From Anthopleura xanthogrammica (lineage: Eukaryota; Cnidaria; Anthozoa; Actiniaria; Actiniidae), in assembly GCA_964019055.1 (NCBI GenBank), contig OZ025220.1, positions 317,001-381,000 on the forward strand: a stretch of DNA of 64,000 nt. Direction: 5' to 3'. The notes under the pieces were generated by a model that worked only from the letters and a program-made list of their open reading frames with translations, was not told where the DNA came from and made no database searches. Below, piece after piece: positions 22,446 to 33,440 of the stretch. The position numbers and the translations under genes were made by a program. How positions within the stretch are numbered: the first letter of the stretch is position 1; each line of letters begins with the position of its first letter.

Positions 22446-22692
22446 ACAAACCACCCGAGCTAAAAAGGGCTATAGTTCCCGAGTTATAGACCCTTTTAAT
22501 GATAATGAGATAAACTATATAAACTAGCCTTGCTAAACTGGATGATCCTGTATAAATATTGACTTAATAAATAAATAAAATAAATAAAATAAATAAAATT
22601 TCCTGAGAATTGAAAATCCATTGTTTTACCCATTGTTTTATGCCTCCCCCCAGGATCAGGAAGGGGAAAAAAAAAGATCGAATAGGGTTATA

Positions 22693-25600
22693 TTAAGGAC
22701 AAAAACTGGTAATTTTTGAGCTTCGCAGAGGTATAAGATCACTCCATTTGACAGCGTTTCCTTCTGCGGACGGGCGACTTTTAGCAAGATTCGCAATCTC
22801 TTCGGCCAGCAATTCCTTGTCCCAAATGTTAAAGCTTGTCATGTTCCCTTGAAAACTCTGAGATTGCTGAAACCTTCCCTTGTACGAATCCTGATCTTGT
22901 CCAAGGACAAGTGCACCTCTTCCAATCGATGTGCCAGCGAGAAGTGTACAGGAGTCCGTTTGAGTTCCATCGATGTAAAGACGTCCTTTACCGGAAGCAT
23001 TTTCCCATGTTAGTGCGATGTGGTGCCATTGGTCATATGAGACCGCATAACTAAAAACGCCACTGAAAATAGTTGCAAAACTTTGTCAATGAAATGCGTG
23101 TTTTGAGAATGCTAGATGTGTGCTGTGAGCAGTTATAAAGCACTTGGGAATAGCCCACTTTCGATATTCTGGTTGAGCGATCACGCACAAAGCAACTCAA
23201 GACGAGACTCTGGGGAAACCATGAAGTAATCCTAGAATATTCTTTTGTTTCCCCAGAGCCTCGTCTTGAATCGCTTTGTGCTTGATCGCTCAACCAGAAT
23301 ATATAAAGTTGGCTATACACACTCTCAGAAAATGTGCGCATGTGTGCTGTGTGCTCTAATATATAACGTGCCATCAACCAATCAGATAACGAGATTGAAT
23401 CATAACAGATATCTTACAAAGTACAATAATGACACGTGATCAACATGGACAAGTAGCTATAATCAATGCTCTAGTTTCAAATTCTCTGTTGCTCAGGGTT
23501 AGCCTCTATTCTGTGTAGAATATTCATGTGTTCCAGTGAAGGTCCTTGGAGTTTCAAAGTGTTTGTATTGTTGAAGTTGTGCATTCTTTACTTTACCGTT
23601 GGTATTTGTAAATATTCTGACGCTTAAATGAGGCTAACCCTGAGTAAATGAGTCTGTGATTAAGGGACTCAGTAGTGTAGAACCTTTTCACATGACATCA
23701 AAGTAGCTCAATTTGGAGGACAAAACAAATGAATTTCCATCTCCTGAGATTTGGAAGCTATTGTTTTGACTTCCAATTTATCTGCATGCTAACGTGCTGC
23801 AAGGGGTTTATTCGGTGATTTACCATGTTTTGTCTCGTAATATTATTTCGATCTTTTCATCAAATATGGATATCTTGATCTCATTTGATTGAGCTTTTGT
23901 TGCATAGCCAAAGGTCGTTAGTTCGTTGACATTGGTCGGGTCTGCCTGTACCCACATGGCGATTGTGAACTCAGTCAGACTATTAAACGGGTTTTCCAAG
24001 ACGATTGTATTTTCAACAGATTGGACTGGGAATGTCAATACTGAATTCGCTGCAAAGAGAAGAGGAAAGCATGAGTGTAGGAAACGATGCATAAAGAATA
24101 CACCACTTTTCGAGGTGTGACGTTTTTCAATTTCAGACCACTTGTCATTCCCTAGAGTATCATTTCTATGTTTAACGGTTGCACATGAAAAGACACATGA
24201 ATATGGATACAACTCAAACAAAGAATCTTATTCTCAAGACCATGTGTCATTCCCTAGAGTATCATTTCTTTGTTTAACGGTTGCGCATGAGAAGACACAT
24301 GAATATGAATACAATTCAAACAAAGAATCTTATTCTCAAGAGAATGGCACGTAGTGTGAAATAGGAAAACATTATGGTAAGAGTTCTGTGACAGAGCTTA
24401 CCTATCTCGCAGGAATTTCCCGCGAAACATTTGGGACAAACACATTTGTAGCCATGGGAACCATATCCTGCCAAACATGTCATGGTTTGTACTGGGCATG
24501 TTTGCTGGTTACATTCGTTCTGTTGAAGAAAAATTAGGCACTTGATGTAACTAGTAATACTAAATACTGGCCATTGTGAATTGGTAATCAATATATATAT
24601 AATGTACACTTGCTTCTAAAAACGTTGAATACTGAATACATACTGAATAGCGCATTCCAAGACCGAAATGCATTTTGGTCATGTACTATTGCCTAAATAA
24701 AATAAATATTAATTATATTTTTGTTTTCTTGGAATACGTTGTTAATTTGATTTTATATGGTACACTGAATCACGTGCCTTTTAGTTATATAACAGTCAAT
24801 CGGTGTAATGCGGTGGGGTATAGCGGAGATTCATTTGGATGACCCCCCCCCCCCCCCCCACAAGACTGCAGTGGACACGTGACTTCTGAGCCGCGTCTAT
24901 TCATATTGCCTAAAATAAAATAAATAATAATTATATATTTTAGTTTGTGTGCATTCCATCCGAAACAATATACTAGCTACATATAGAGAGTAAATCGCTG
25001 TATATTTACTTTTTATTTCAAATCAATGAGAATGGAATTGGAATACACTATTCAGTATTCGGTATTCAAAATTCATCGTTTTTTGAAATATCTGTATATT
25101 AATTATCGTCAATTCCACATTTGCCTCTATTTTATATACATTTAATACTGGCTTGCCAAAATATCGTAAGATTAAAGGCATTCTTCTACATTGTAATGGT
25201 TTTTCTCGCATCTTTAATGAAGCCTTACATGACAGTCATTAACACCGAAGTATAAACCTTTATATTTTAAAGACATAACACTCAAATAAAGAAATATTTC
25301 ACCATTCAACTATTCACTTCATTTAGAATCAATACTGATAGTAATGATTTTTAAAACACGGGTTATAGGCGCACGTTAAATTTTTAATCGATTACAGAAT
25401 CTATAAATACAATAGTGGGAAAATACTCACTCACCACAATGGATTGATAGATGACATCTGGTTCATTAATTAAATCGTGTGGATATTTCTCATCATCCTC
25501 TGAGCTAAGCTCACAGTTGGATGAAACTTCTTTTTTTGAATTAAAATTCGTGGAAACGCATCTTGCTTCGGCATAGCATAACAACATACAGATCTCTTGG

Positions 25601-26926
25601 GAGCCTACCGTCTCGTTTGCAATGATGTGACCCGTGAGAGTTTTATTTTGAATTCGATTCTTCAGTACTACATTACGACAATCGTCTGTTGATGAAAATA
25701 AGTCAGAAAATGAATAAATTATATATACAAGTTCACCATAAATAACTAGTATATATAACTATATTATATGTTCATTTATACCAAAAACAATATTTATTTT
25801 TTTTAAATGCCATTTCAAGAACCGGGGATTTAATAATCATTAAGAAAATAAATATTTTTTGGTTATAACTTTTTCTTGATTTTTTTTTTTAAGAATTGAA
25901 ATATAGTAGAGATAAGATAAGAAGCAAGGTAGAAAAGTCATTCCGAAGACACTAACTAGTACAGGGGCTCGAAAAGCTAGTGTCTTTTCTATCAATTTAG
26001 GCATAAGTTATTGGGTGAGTTGTCAGGTTCTTCGGTCGCTTTATGACCCGTTTCCTTCGTTCCTTTCTTTCTTTCTTCCCTCGTTCCTTTTTCTTTCTTT
26101 TTTCTTTCCTTCGTTTGTTCCTTTGTTCCTTAAGGTGGCTTCCTATAGTATTTTTCAGACCATACCTTTCATTTTCATTTGGCTTATTCATATAGTCTTA
26201 ACTTATACCTATATATTTGATTTTTGGACCAGCTATAGAGCTAAGATGAAATTTTAAAATAATGTTAATTTTAGCTTGATTGACGTTACCTTGGCAACGA
26301 TAAACAAATATTGTTGAAATTGGTTTTTATCGAATAACTTTAGTTTGTTAAAAACCAATTTCAACAATATTTGTTTATCGTTGCCAAGGTAACGTCAATC
26401 AAGCTAAAATTAACATTATTTTAAAATTTCATCTTAGCTCTATAACTGGTCCAAAAATCAAGTATATAGGTATAAGTTAAGACTATGAATAAGCCAAATG
26501 AAAATGAAAGGTATGGTCTGAAAAATACTATAGGAAGCCACCTTAATTACCAAAACTTAGAGAAAGTCGAGGAAAATTAATATTTTTATCCTTCACATGT
26601 AAGTCAAAGTTCTATGTAAACATTTAAAAATATGTTTTTAAATGATGAAATTCATTCACACAATGAAAGGCCGAGTGTTTTTCTCCAGGTTCTCCGGTTT
26701 TCCTCCCTCCACAAAAATCTCCATCGAAATTCCAGTTTTGTCATGGAACAAGGTTCACAGGTTTGTTAGCTACTGTCTGTTAAGTGCTACCTTCTTAAAA
26801 CGAGAAATATCTATAATTATTGATATATTTTTTATTTCATTTAAGGTTTAAAAGCGACTTTTGATCATCTACGATTATCGATCTTTAAATTTTTTGGATG
26901 CAAGGGATCATTAAGTATGTTCAAGG

Positions 26927-26992
<66 letters not shown>

Positions 26993-27645
26993 CTTTATTT
27001 AATGTGGGTATCAAATAGGATATACTGAGCTGGTTTCCAATTTGGCCCACAACTAAAATGTACAATGATAATAATAAAAACAAAGCTAACTACTGACGAC
27101 GAGAAAGAAAGAAAAAATGTAGATCCAGATAGTGTACTAAAAACATATTACATAGAACTATGATACTATGATACTAATATTACAATAAACACACATTTAG
27201 AAACAGTTAATAAACAGAAGAGGGCGAAAATATCAGATGAAAAAGAATAGTACTGACGCTTAACATGAAAGGATTCAAGAGAAGAGTTAGCTGTAAGGAG
27301 AATATTAGAGAACTGGTTACGGAGGGAATTAACAGAAGAGGCAGACTTAATAGCAGAGGGTAAGGAGTTCCAAAGAGCAGAAATGCTGTAGCAGAAAGTA
27401 CGGCGTCCACTGTCACAAGAGCAGAGTTCAGGTTTAATGAAAAGATCACCTTTCAGGGATGCACGGGTTCTGTGACAGTGGGTATCAAAAAACAAATTAT
27501 TTATAAAACATATCTTATATTTACATGAACGCCGGCTTTATATACATCTAAATGCTAAGTATTTTTAACACTAACCTTGCAGAGTTGATGTCACGATAGC
27601 GGTAGTCAGTAAGTACGAGAGAAGTTGGAGAATAAGAGCGGACAT
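22693..27645 (-). CDS. Secreted PAN-EGF-pentraxin protein (complete, 5 exons)
   Basis: Exons (minus): 27576-27645, 25435-25685, 24402-24519, 23824-24049, 22693-23062. Spliced length is 1035 nt, 344 residues plus stop, with phases 1, 0, 1 and 2 closing exactly. Exon 1 is a signal peptide (MSALILQLLSYLLTTAIVTS). Exon 2 is a PAN/apple domain (EICMLLCYAEARCVSTNF). Exon 3 is EGF-like with seven cysteines, one more than usual (VCPKC). Exons 4-5 (about 147-344) are a pentraxin/LamG-type domain with FTIAMWVQAD and the pentraxin-signature-like WHHIALTWENASG, followed by LVLGQDQDSY, a likely calcium site. Pentraxins are secreted recognition lectins, so a pattern-recognition or matrix role is likely. 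A second copy of exon 1 lies at 29124-29193. Intron 1 contains a TTAA MITE and a LINE fragment; intron 3 holds a partly duplicated MITE. Confidence 0.85.
23160..23312. repeat. Hairpin element in intron 4
   Basis: The arms 'gatattctggttgagcgatc' and 'gatcgctcaaccagaatat' extend over about 65 bp each, with 'gactctggggaaac / gtttccccagagcc' nearest the loop. It lies just upstream of the last exon of the pentraxin gene. Confidence 0.75.
23683..23815. repeat. MITE family b, copy 3
   Basis: Inverted ends related to the copy at 7727, containing AGCTCAATTTGGAGGACAAAAC and ending ...GTGCTGCAAGGGGTTTA. It directly abuts the splice donor of pentraxin exon 4. Confidence 0.65.
24113..24365. repeat. MITE family a with internal 116-bp tandem duplication, intron 3
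   Basis: The block from 'cttgtcattccctagagtat' to 'aaagaatcttattctcaag' occurs twice in a row. The outer ends retain 'ttcagaccac' and 'ggaaaacatta', as in family a. It lies within 40 bp of the EGF exon donor. Confidence 0.7.
24615..25075. repeat. Interspersed repeat, copy 1 (partner at 48484-48750)
   Basis: Shares 'atactgaatagcgcattc', 'gaccgaaatgcattttg' and 'ccgaaacaatatactagcta' with 48484-48750 in the same orientation. This copy carries an extra internal block including a C-run at 24842-24859. It lies in intron 2 of the pentraxin gene. Confidence 0.65.
26130..26546. mobile_element. Palindromic MITE with TTAA target duplication
   Basis: A near-perfect palindrome of 417 bp: TTAAGGTGGCTTCCTATAGT at the left and ACTATAGGAAGCCACCTTAA at the right, with arms of about 190 bp and a short loop near 26325-26355. 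Unit 2 of the surrounding tandem duplication lacks it, so it inserted after the duplication or was lost from unit 2. TTAA suggests piggyBac-type mobilisation. Confidence 0.85.
26859..27485 (-). mobile_element. 5'-truncated LINE fragment
   Basis: On the minus strand it encodes the C-terminal tail of a CR1/L2/Jockey-like reverse transcriptase (27166-27495: TFCYSISALWNSLPSAIKSA). A (TTA)n tail follows at about 26992-26928. The corresponding position in unit 2 of the tandem duplication (near 29030) joins 'aaaagcgact' directly to 'caaaaaac', an empty site. About 70 bp beyond the tail are also absent from unit 2. Confidence 0.75.
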
Positions 27646-28313
27646 CTTCGTTGGACACTTTGATGTAGCGAGATTATGATACGAATTATAACTTGCAGCT
27701 TCTCTAACTTTGAACTATTCTAAATCTTGAATTCGGTCAATTGGGAAACCGGTTATCAAATATTTATGAAATATGTCGCAATTCAAAAAGAAATTCAAAT
27801 GGATTTCATTTTCAATTAAACCTTCAAATATCAGCAATTCTACAACATAGTTTCTTGAGTAGTAAACGTACATTAGTTAAATATAAAAATTAGTGTTACA
27901 TTTTCTATTTTGTTGGTAAATCACGATAATCATTTCTTTAGATGAAGCACGAATGCAACGCTGACATTGAAGAATTCTATTGATCTACAAACATTCAAAA
28001 AACACATGTTAAATCACAGTTGGAAGTAGAGATTTTGAAATCGATCGAGGCCTATAACTACTACTGAGTTTTATCTTTAGCAGTAGGAAGTATTAGATGA
28101 AAGAAGAAGTGTTAAATGAAATTAGTAATTGAAGAACATAATTTCTAGTTATTTCAGTTGTTTTAATTGTACAGGGATAATAAAAAGCGAAGCTTTCTCT
28201 CCTGTCTTTTCAGTATCGCTCTGGTATCATTTACTCCTGTAGATTCCATCAATGTGAATAGTACTTTTTGTTTTAAGTTTAAAAACTTATTTCATACGGT
28301 GGCCCACAACTGT

Positions 28314-29722
28314 CACCATAAATAACTAGTATATACAACTATAACATATTTTCCATTTATACCAATAACAATATTTCGATCGTATTTAAAAAAAATGCCA
28401 TTTCAAGAACCGGTGGTTTAATAATTATTAAGAAAATAAAGATTTTTTGGTTATAACTTTTTTTGGATTTTTTTTTTTAAGAATTGAAATATAGTAGAGA
28501 TAAGATAAGAAGCTAGGTAGAAAAGTTATTCCGAAGACACTAACTAGTACAAGGACTCGAAAAAAAAAAAAGGTGGAATTGGATTTTTTTCGGAACACCT
28601 GTACTTGCTAGTGTCTTTTCTATCAATTTAGGCATAAGTTATTGGGTGAGTTTTCAGGTTGTTCGGTCGCTTTATGACCTGTTTTCTTCGTTCCTTCGTT
28701 CTTTTCTTTCTCCTTCCTTTGTTCCTTTTTCTTTCTTTTTTTTCTTTTCTCCAGTATTTTTATCTTTCACGTGTAAGTCAAAATTTTATGTAAACATTTA
28801 AAAATATTTTTTTAAATGATGAAATTCATTCACACAATGAAAGGCCGAGTGTTTTTCTCCAGGTTCTACGGTTTTACTCCCTTCACAAAAATCTCTATCG
28901 AAATTCCAATTTGATCATGGAACAAGATCCACAGGTTTGTTAGCCACTGACTGTTAGTGCTACCTTCTTTAAACAAGAAATATCTATAATTATTTACATA
29001 TTTTTGTTTTATTTACGGTTTAAAAGCGACTCAAAAAACAAGTTATTTATAAATTATATCTTAGTCATAGTTACATGAACGCCGGTTTTATATACACCTA
29101 AATGCTAAGTATTTAACACTAACCTTGCAGAGTTGATGTCACGATAGTGGTAGTCAGTAAATATGAGAGAAGTTGGAGAATAAGAGCGGCCATTTTCGTT
29201 TGACAATTTGATGTAGCGAGATTATGATACGAATTATAACTTGCAGCTTCTCTAACTTTGAACTATTCTAAATCTTGAATTCGGTCAATTTGGAAACCGG
29301 TTATCAAATATTTATGAAATATGTCGCAATTCAAAAAGAAATTCAAATGGATTTCATTTTCAATTAAACCTTCAAATATCAGCAATTCTACAACATAATT
29401 TCTTGAGTAGTAAACGTACATTAGTTAAGCATAAAAATTAGTGTTACATTTCCTATTTTGTTGGTAAATCACGATAACCACTTCTTAGATGAAGCACGAA
29501 TCGAATGCAACGCCGACATTGAAGAAGAATTCTATTGATCTACGATATTCAAAAAACACATGTTAAATCACAGTTGGAAGTAGAGATTTTGAAATCGATC
29601 GAGGCCTATAACTACTGAGTTTTATCTTTAGCAGTAGGGAATATTAGATGGAAGAAGATTTAAGGCTCAAATGAAATTAATAATTGAAGAACATTATTTC
29701 TAGTTATTTCAGTTGTTTTAAG
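28314..29722. repeat. Tandem duplication, unit 2 (contains exon 1b)
   Basis: The second unit of the duplication that starts at 25733, without the MITE and LINE insertions. It ends at about 29722 and carries a second signal-peptide exon. Confidence 0.85.
29124..29193 (-). CDS. Duplicate first exon (1b) of the pentraxin gene
   Basis: 70 nt encoding MAALILQLLSYLLTTTIVTS and a following GTTAGT donor in the same phase 1 as exon 1a (27576-27645). It differs by two residues in the signal peptide. It could act as an alternative promoter and first exon spliced to exon 2 at 25685, skipping exon 1a. Otherwise it is a silent duplicate. Confidence 0.55.
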
Positions 29723-29907
29723 GTATCAGGATATGTTAAGGACCCCTATACGCGCTACCTCACATTTTACAATATTTTGCCATTAAACTATACATTTTCT
29801 GATTCAAAATTAATTTTGACAAAACTAGAAAACAATTTATTCTTTTTATATATAAATAATAAATGAATTAGAGTTTCCTATTACGAGTAGAAACTCTTAC
29901 AAACTAT

Positions 29908-29993
29908 ACACGACTTCCATAACCTCTGGTGAAGCGCGGACACTGGGAACGAGTTTGCACGGAAACGAGGCCACCAAGGCCTCAAAATCAAAA
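29908..29993 (+). repeat. Left terminal inverted repeat of the ISL2EU element
   Basis: 86 bp, matched by 38863-38948 with one difference (a against g in 'cactggg[a/g]acgag'). Confidence 0.9.
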
Positions 29994-30083
29994 CAAACGT
30001 GACTCGCGAAGCGTGCTAGACGAACATATCGGTATTTATTCTTTATACAAGCATTATTATAAAGCTATTGTGGTCCGTTATGT

Positions 30084-31622
30084 TTGAATGCTACAAGGAC
30101 AATGCCTAGTCATTGCTGTGTCTACGATTGCAAGAAGAAAGGGTATAAAGATGAAGATGGCAATAGGATTTCATTCTATAAATTCCCTAGCGAGAAAAGT
30201 TTAAAAAACAAGTGGAAACATGCTATTAGGAGAGAAGAAGATTTTAAGATCACTGAGGCAACAAAAGTCTGTTCTAGACATTTCAGAGAAAGAGATATAA
30301 AAAAAACACTAGCAGGGAAGTATCTTTTAAAGCCTGACGCGGTACCCTCTTTGTTTCCGTGGACACGCAGTTCCCCGCGTCTAGCTAGCGTAACATTTGA
30401 TATTGGCTCCCAGAATGAATTGGAGGATGAACAAGAGGCTGCTGTGGAACAAACGGAGGAATTTGAAGTTTGTGAAGTAGTTCCTTTAGTCTTTGTAGAT
30501 ATTGCTACTCAGACCGACTGCGATGCAAATGAGTTCGAAACCATTGTAACGGAAGTCACCACGAGAGGTGAGAGAATTCTAATTATTCAACAAGAAGTGA
30601 AGGAACTTCAAAGCCAGGTGAAAGAACTAGAAAAAAACATTGAAAAACTTAAACGGAAAGTTTTTACACTCGATCGCTTTATGTCAAACGGAAAGGCAGC
30701 GCATTTTTATACGGGCTTCGAGAACTGGGATGCGTTTATGGCTATCTACAGATACCTCAATCCTGGTCAAAAAGGAGAGAATATCAGGTACTGGAATGCA
30801 TCGAATACAAACTTCTCTCCTGGTGAATTAAATCCAGACAGAGGAGGAAGACCAAGGACACTAAACCCTTTACAAGAGTATTTCTTAGTAATGTGTCGTC
30901 TTAGACAAGGATTTCCCGAAGAACATCTAGCTAATTTGTTTGACATATCCTTGTCAACAGTGAGTAGGACTTTTATAACATGGCTCAACTTCATGTTTTT
31001 GAAGCTTGGTGGAGTAAATCTATGGCTCTCAAGACAAGCTATCAATAATACTATGCCAGAAGATTTTTTGGCAAAGTATGCTTCAACGAGGGTGATCATT
31101 GATTGCACAGAGATCAAGTGCCAAATGCCAAGCAGCCTTCAATTAAATGGTGAATTGTTCAGTAGTTATAAAAACCACACTACATTGAAAGGGTTGGTTG
31201 GGATTTCACCAGGTGGTGCAATTACCTTTGTAAGCCAACTGTACACTGGTGGCATTTCAGACCGAGAAATTGTAACGAGAAGTGGTTTTTTGGATCTCCC
31301 TTTTGACAAAAACGATTCAGTGATGGCTGATAAAGGTTTTACCATTGATGATCTTCTGCCACTAGATGTATCCTTAAATCTACCCCCCTTTCTCGGAAGC
31401 TCAGAGCAGATGCCTGCTGAAGATGTCATTAAGACACAAGAAATTGCAGGCCTGAGGATTCACGTCGAGCGTGCTATAAACAAAATAAAGAACTTCCATA
31501 TATTCGATATAGTTATACCATTACATCAATTTGGTTTGATCAACCAGATATGGACAGTTTGTGCTATTTTGTGCAATGGACAGCCCAATATAATATCTGT
31601 CAATCAGAATACTATTGATTAA
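30084..31622 (+). CDS. THAP-domain DDE transposase of the ISL2EU element
   Basis: 512 residues. The N-terminal THAP zinc finger (about 7-95) has the C2CH pattern (CCVYDC ... VCSRHF) and the closing AVPSLFPW; it binds the element ends. A coiled coil (about 160-195, VKELQSQVKELEKNIEKLKR) may dimerise the protein. A helix-turn-helix (GFPEEHLANLFDISLSTVSR) precedes a DDE_4-type catalytic domain with Asp340 (IIDCTEI), Asp416 (MADKGF) and Glu462 (HVERAI), all present. There are no stops or frameshifts. The true start is probably the second Met (MPSHCC, 30102), as is usual for THAP proteins. It cuts and integrates the element in the nucleus. Confidence 0.9.
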   Translation: MNATRTMPSHCCVYDCKKKGYKDEDGNRISFYKFPSEKSLKNKWKHAIRREEDFKITEATKVCSRHFRERDIKKTLAGKYLLKPDAVPSLFPWTRSSPRLASVTFDIGSQNELEDEQEAAVEQTEEFEVCEVVPLVFVDIATQTDCDANEFETIVTEVTTRGERILIIQQEVKELQSQVKELEKNIEKLKRKVFTLDRFMSNGKAAHFYTGFENWDAFMAIYRYLNPGQKGENIRYWNASNTNFSPGELNPDRGGRPRTLNPLQEYFLVMCRLRQGFPEEHLANLFDISLSTVSRTFITWLNFMFLKLGGVNLWLSRQAINNTMPEDFLAKYASTRVIIDCTEIKCQMPSSLQLNGELFSSYKNHTTLKGLVGISPGGAITFVSQLYTGGISDREIVTRSGFLDLPFDKNDSVMADKGFTIDDLLPLDVSLNLPPFLGSSEQMPAEDVIKTQEIAGLRIHVERAINKIKNFHIFDIVIPLHQFGLINQIWTVCAILCNGQPNIISVNQNTID

Positions 31623-31816
31623 ATGCAATGTAATACAGCAGCACTAAACAGTTATGTCTTAGTAGTGATAATAGTGTTTATTTAGATAAATATAATATAT
31701 TAGAGTTTTTTTCTCATGCAATGAAGTAGTACAATTTATCTACAATGCAATTTGAAAACATGTTTTCATAAGTTATATAGTGATCCTTGGATTCTAATAA
31801 CTAGGAATCAGAGTAC

Positions 31817-31905
31817 TGTTGTATCTCTCGTGTCTTTATTGCAAGTACTTAATTTATGCACATAATTCATACGTATAATCAGGTGACGTATGTAACTACA
31901 TTACA
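31817..31905 (-). repeat. 3' LTR of the gypsy element
   Basis: 89 bp, identical to the LTR at 36076-36164. Unusually short for a gypsy LTR. Contains AATAAA on the coding strand as a possible polyadenylation signal. Confidence 0.9.
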
Positions 31906-32048
31906 TCTCTCTCTATGTTGAAAGGCTTCTGCTTAACTAATCGTTCTGTTGAATCAAAGAATGTAATCATCATGGATCTTGTTAGTAATTAGTAATAAAT
32001 GCAACAATGTTCTTTTCTCTTTCTAGTGTTCAATGTTCACTTGTAAGT

Positions 32049-33440
32049 TCACTTGTAAGTTATGTAGTCTGAGAGTCTGACAGGTGGTTTTACTTGACGG
32101 TTGCTTGAACGTCTCTGTACGGGTGTTGTTGGTGGACTCTTGGGGGTGCTTTCTTCTTGTCGCGTTGTCTCTAGTAGTTCTATGACAGTTTCGTCATCTT
32201 CAAGTTCATCAGGGGGTTGGTACTGTGCTAACTGTTGTGGTATCTGCTTGAACTGTGATGAGTTTCTTGTTATTGACCTGTTGCCATTGGATGCTGTGAT
32301 CATTGTTCCTTTTGTCTTTTCAACGGTGAATGGCGTTGGATTGTAGGGTGTACTCAGCTTGTTTTGCTTGGGTTGCCGTACTAACACTGTATCTCCTGGC
32401 TTGAGGGTGTGTTCCTTAGCTCGTGTTCTCTTGTCTGCGTACTCAGCCATCTTGAATTTGGATTCTGCGTCCTTCTGTTGTAGGTTGTCTGTAGGTTTGA
32501 TTGTTGATGTGATCTGTGGAAGCTCTGTCTTTAGCTTTCTTTGGTTGAGCGCTTCACTAGGTGACGTACCAGTTGAGGTGTGTGGCGTGGCTCTGTATTG
32601 TCGTAGGAATCTGTACATTTCCTGCTTCCAGTTTTTCCTTTCTAGATGAGCGGATCTGATGCATTTCCCTAGCGTGCTCATGAATCGTTCAGCTTCTCCA
32701 TTAGCTCTTGGCCAGTAGGGCGTGACTTTCTTGTGGTGGAACCCAGAGTGTTCTGCATATGCTTTGAATTCTGCACTGTTGACAACGTCTGGAATTCCTT
32801 GTCTGGAAAATACTGCATCAAGTTTTGGAATTACTGCTCTGGCTGCAGTAGATGTCAGTATTTCAACTTCTGGAAAACGGCTGTATTCATCGATTACCAC
32901 CATTATATATTCTCCTGAAGGGAATGGGTCGCAAAAGTCTATCGCTACTTCTTTCCAAGGTGCTTTTGGTAGCTTCGTTGATTTTACCGGTTCAGGTGTG
33001 GTCTTTCCTTGTGTTGTCGCTTGACAAGCTAGACAGTTGCGTACTTTGGTTTCGACCATCTTATCAATTCCTGGGAACCATACCTTCTCTCGTATCAGTC
33101 CTTTAGTCTTTACGATTCCTTGATGTCCGATGTGTGCCAAGTCGACTGCTTTCGCTTGGAGTGAGCTTGGAATAACGATTCTGTTTCCTCTAAGAATGAT
33201 TCCGTTGTAGACAGATAGTTCATCTTTAATGTTCTTGTAATCTCGTATTGTAGGGTCTGACCAGTCTTCACTCTCTATTGCTCGAGCAAGGGCTTGCATG
33301 GTTGTGTCTATCTTTGTTTCTACTTTAACCTCTTGTAGTGACATTGCTTTCGGTACAGCATTTTTGCATACGTAATTGACATAGTCCTCTGTAATGTTAT
33401 CATCATCTGGCTCCTTTGTGTTTGGTGTCTGCTTAAGAAA
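32049..33440 (-). pseudogene. Integrase part of gypsy pol, shifted frame and missing a catalytic Asp
   Basis: Reads from about 33440 in a frame different from the upstream gag-pol. It contains the integrase zinc-binding HHCC motif (HIGHQG ... CLACQ), the core with VAIDFCDPF (first Asp) and NGEAERF (Glu), and a C-terminal chromo-like or basic tail. Where the second catalytic Asp is expected, the sequence runs PDVVNSAEFKAY (about 32770-32800) with no Asp, consistent with a small in-frame deletion. An integrase lacking this residue should be inactive. The first ATG in this frame is at 33344, but the frame is open above it, which indicates a shift in one polyprotein rather than a separate gene. 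Confidence 0.8.

Larger units (their letters stand above)
25733..28164. repeat. Tandem duplication, unit 1 (contains exon 1a)
   Basis: Matches 28314-29722 in the same orientation, including exon 1 of the pentraxin gene and its flanks. Unit 1 additionally carries a 417-bp palindromic TTAA element and a LINE fragment of about 626 bp. Without these it is about 1.39 kb, the length of unit 2. Confidence 0.85.
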
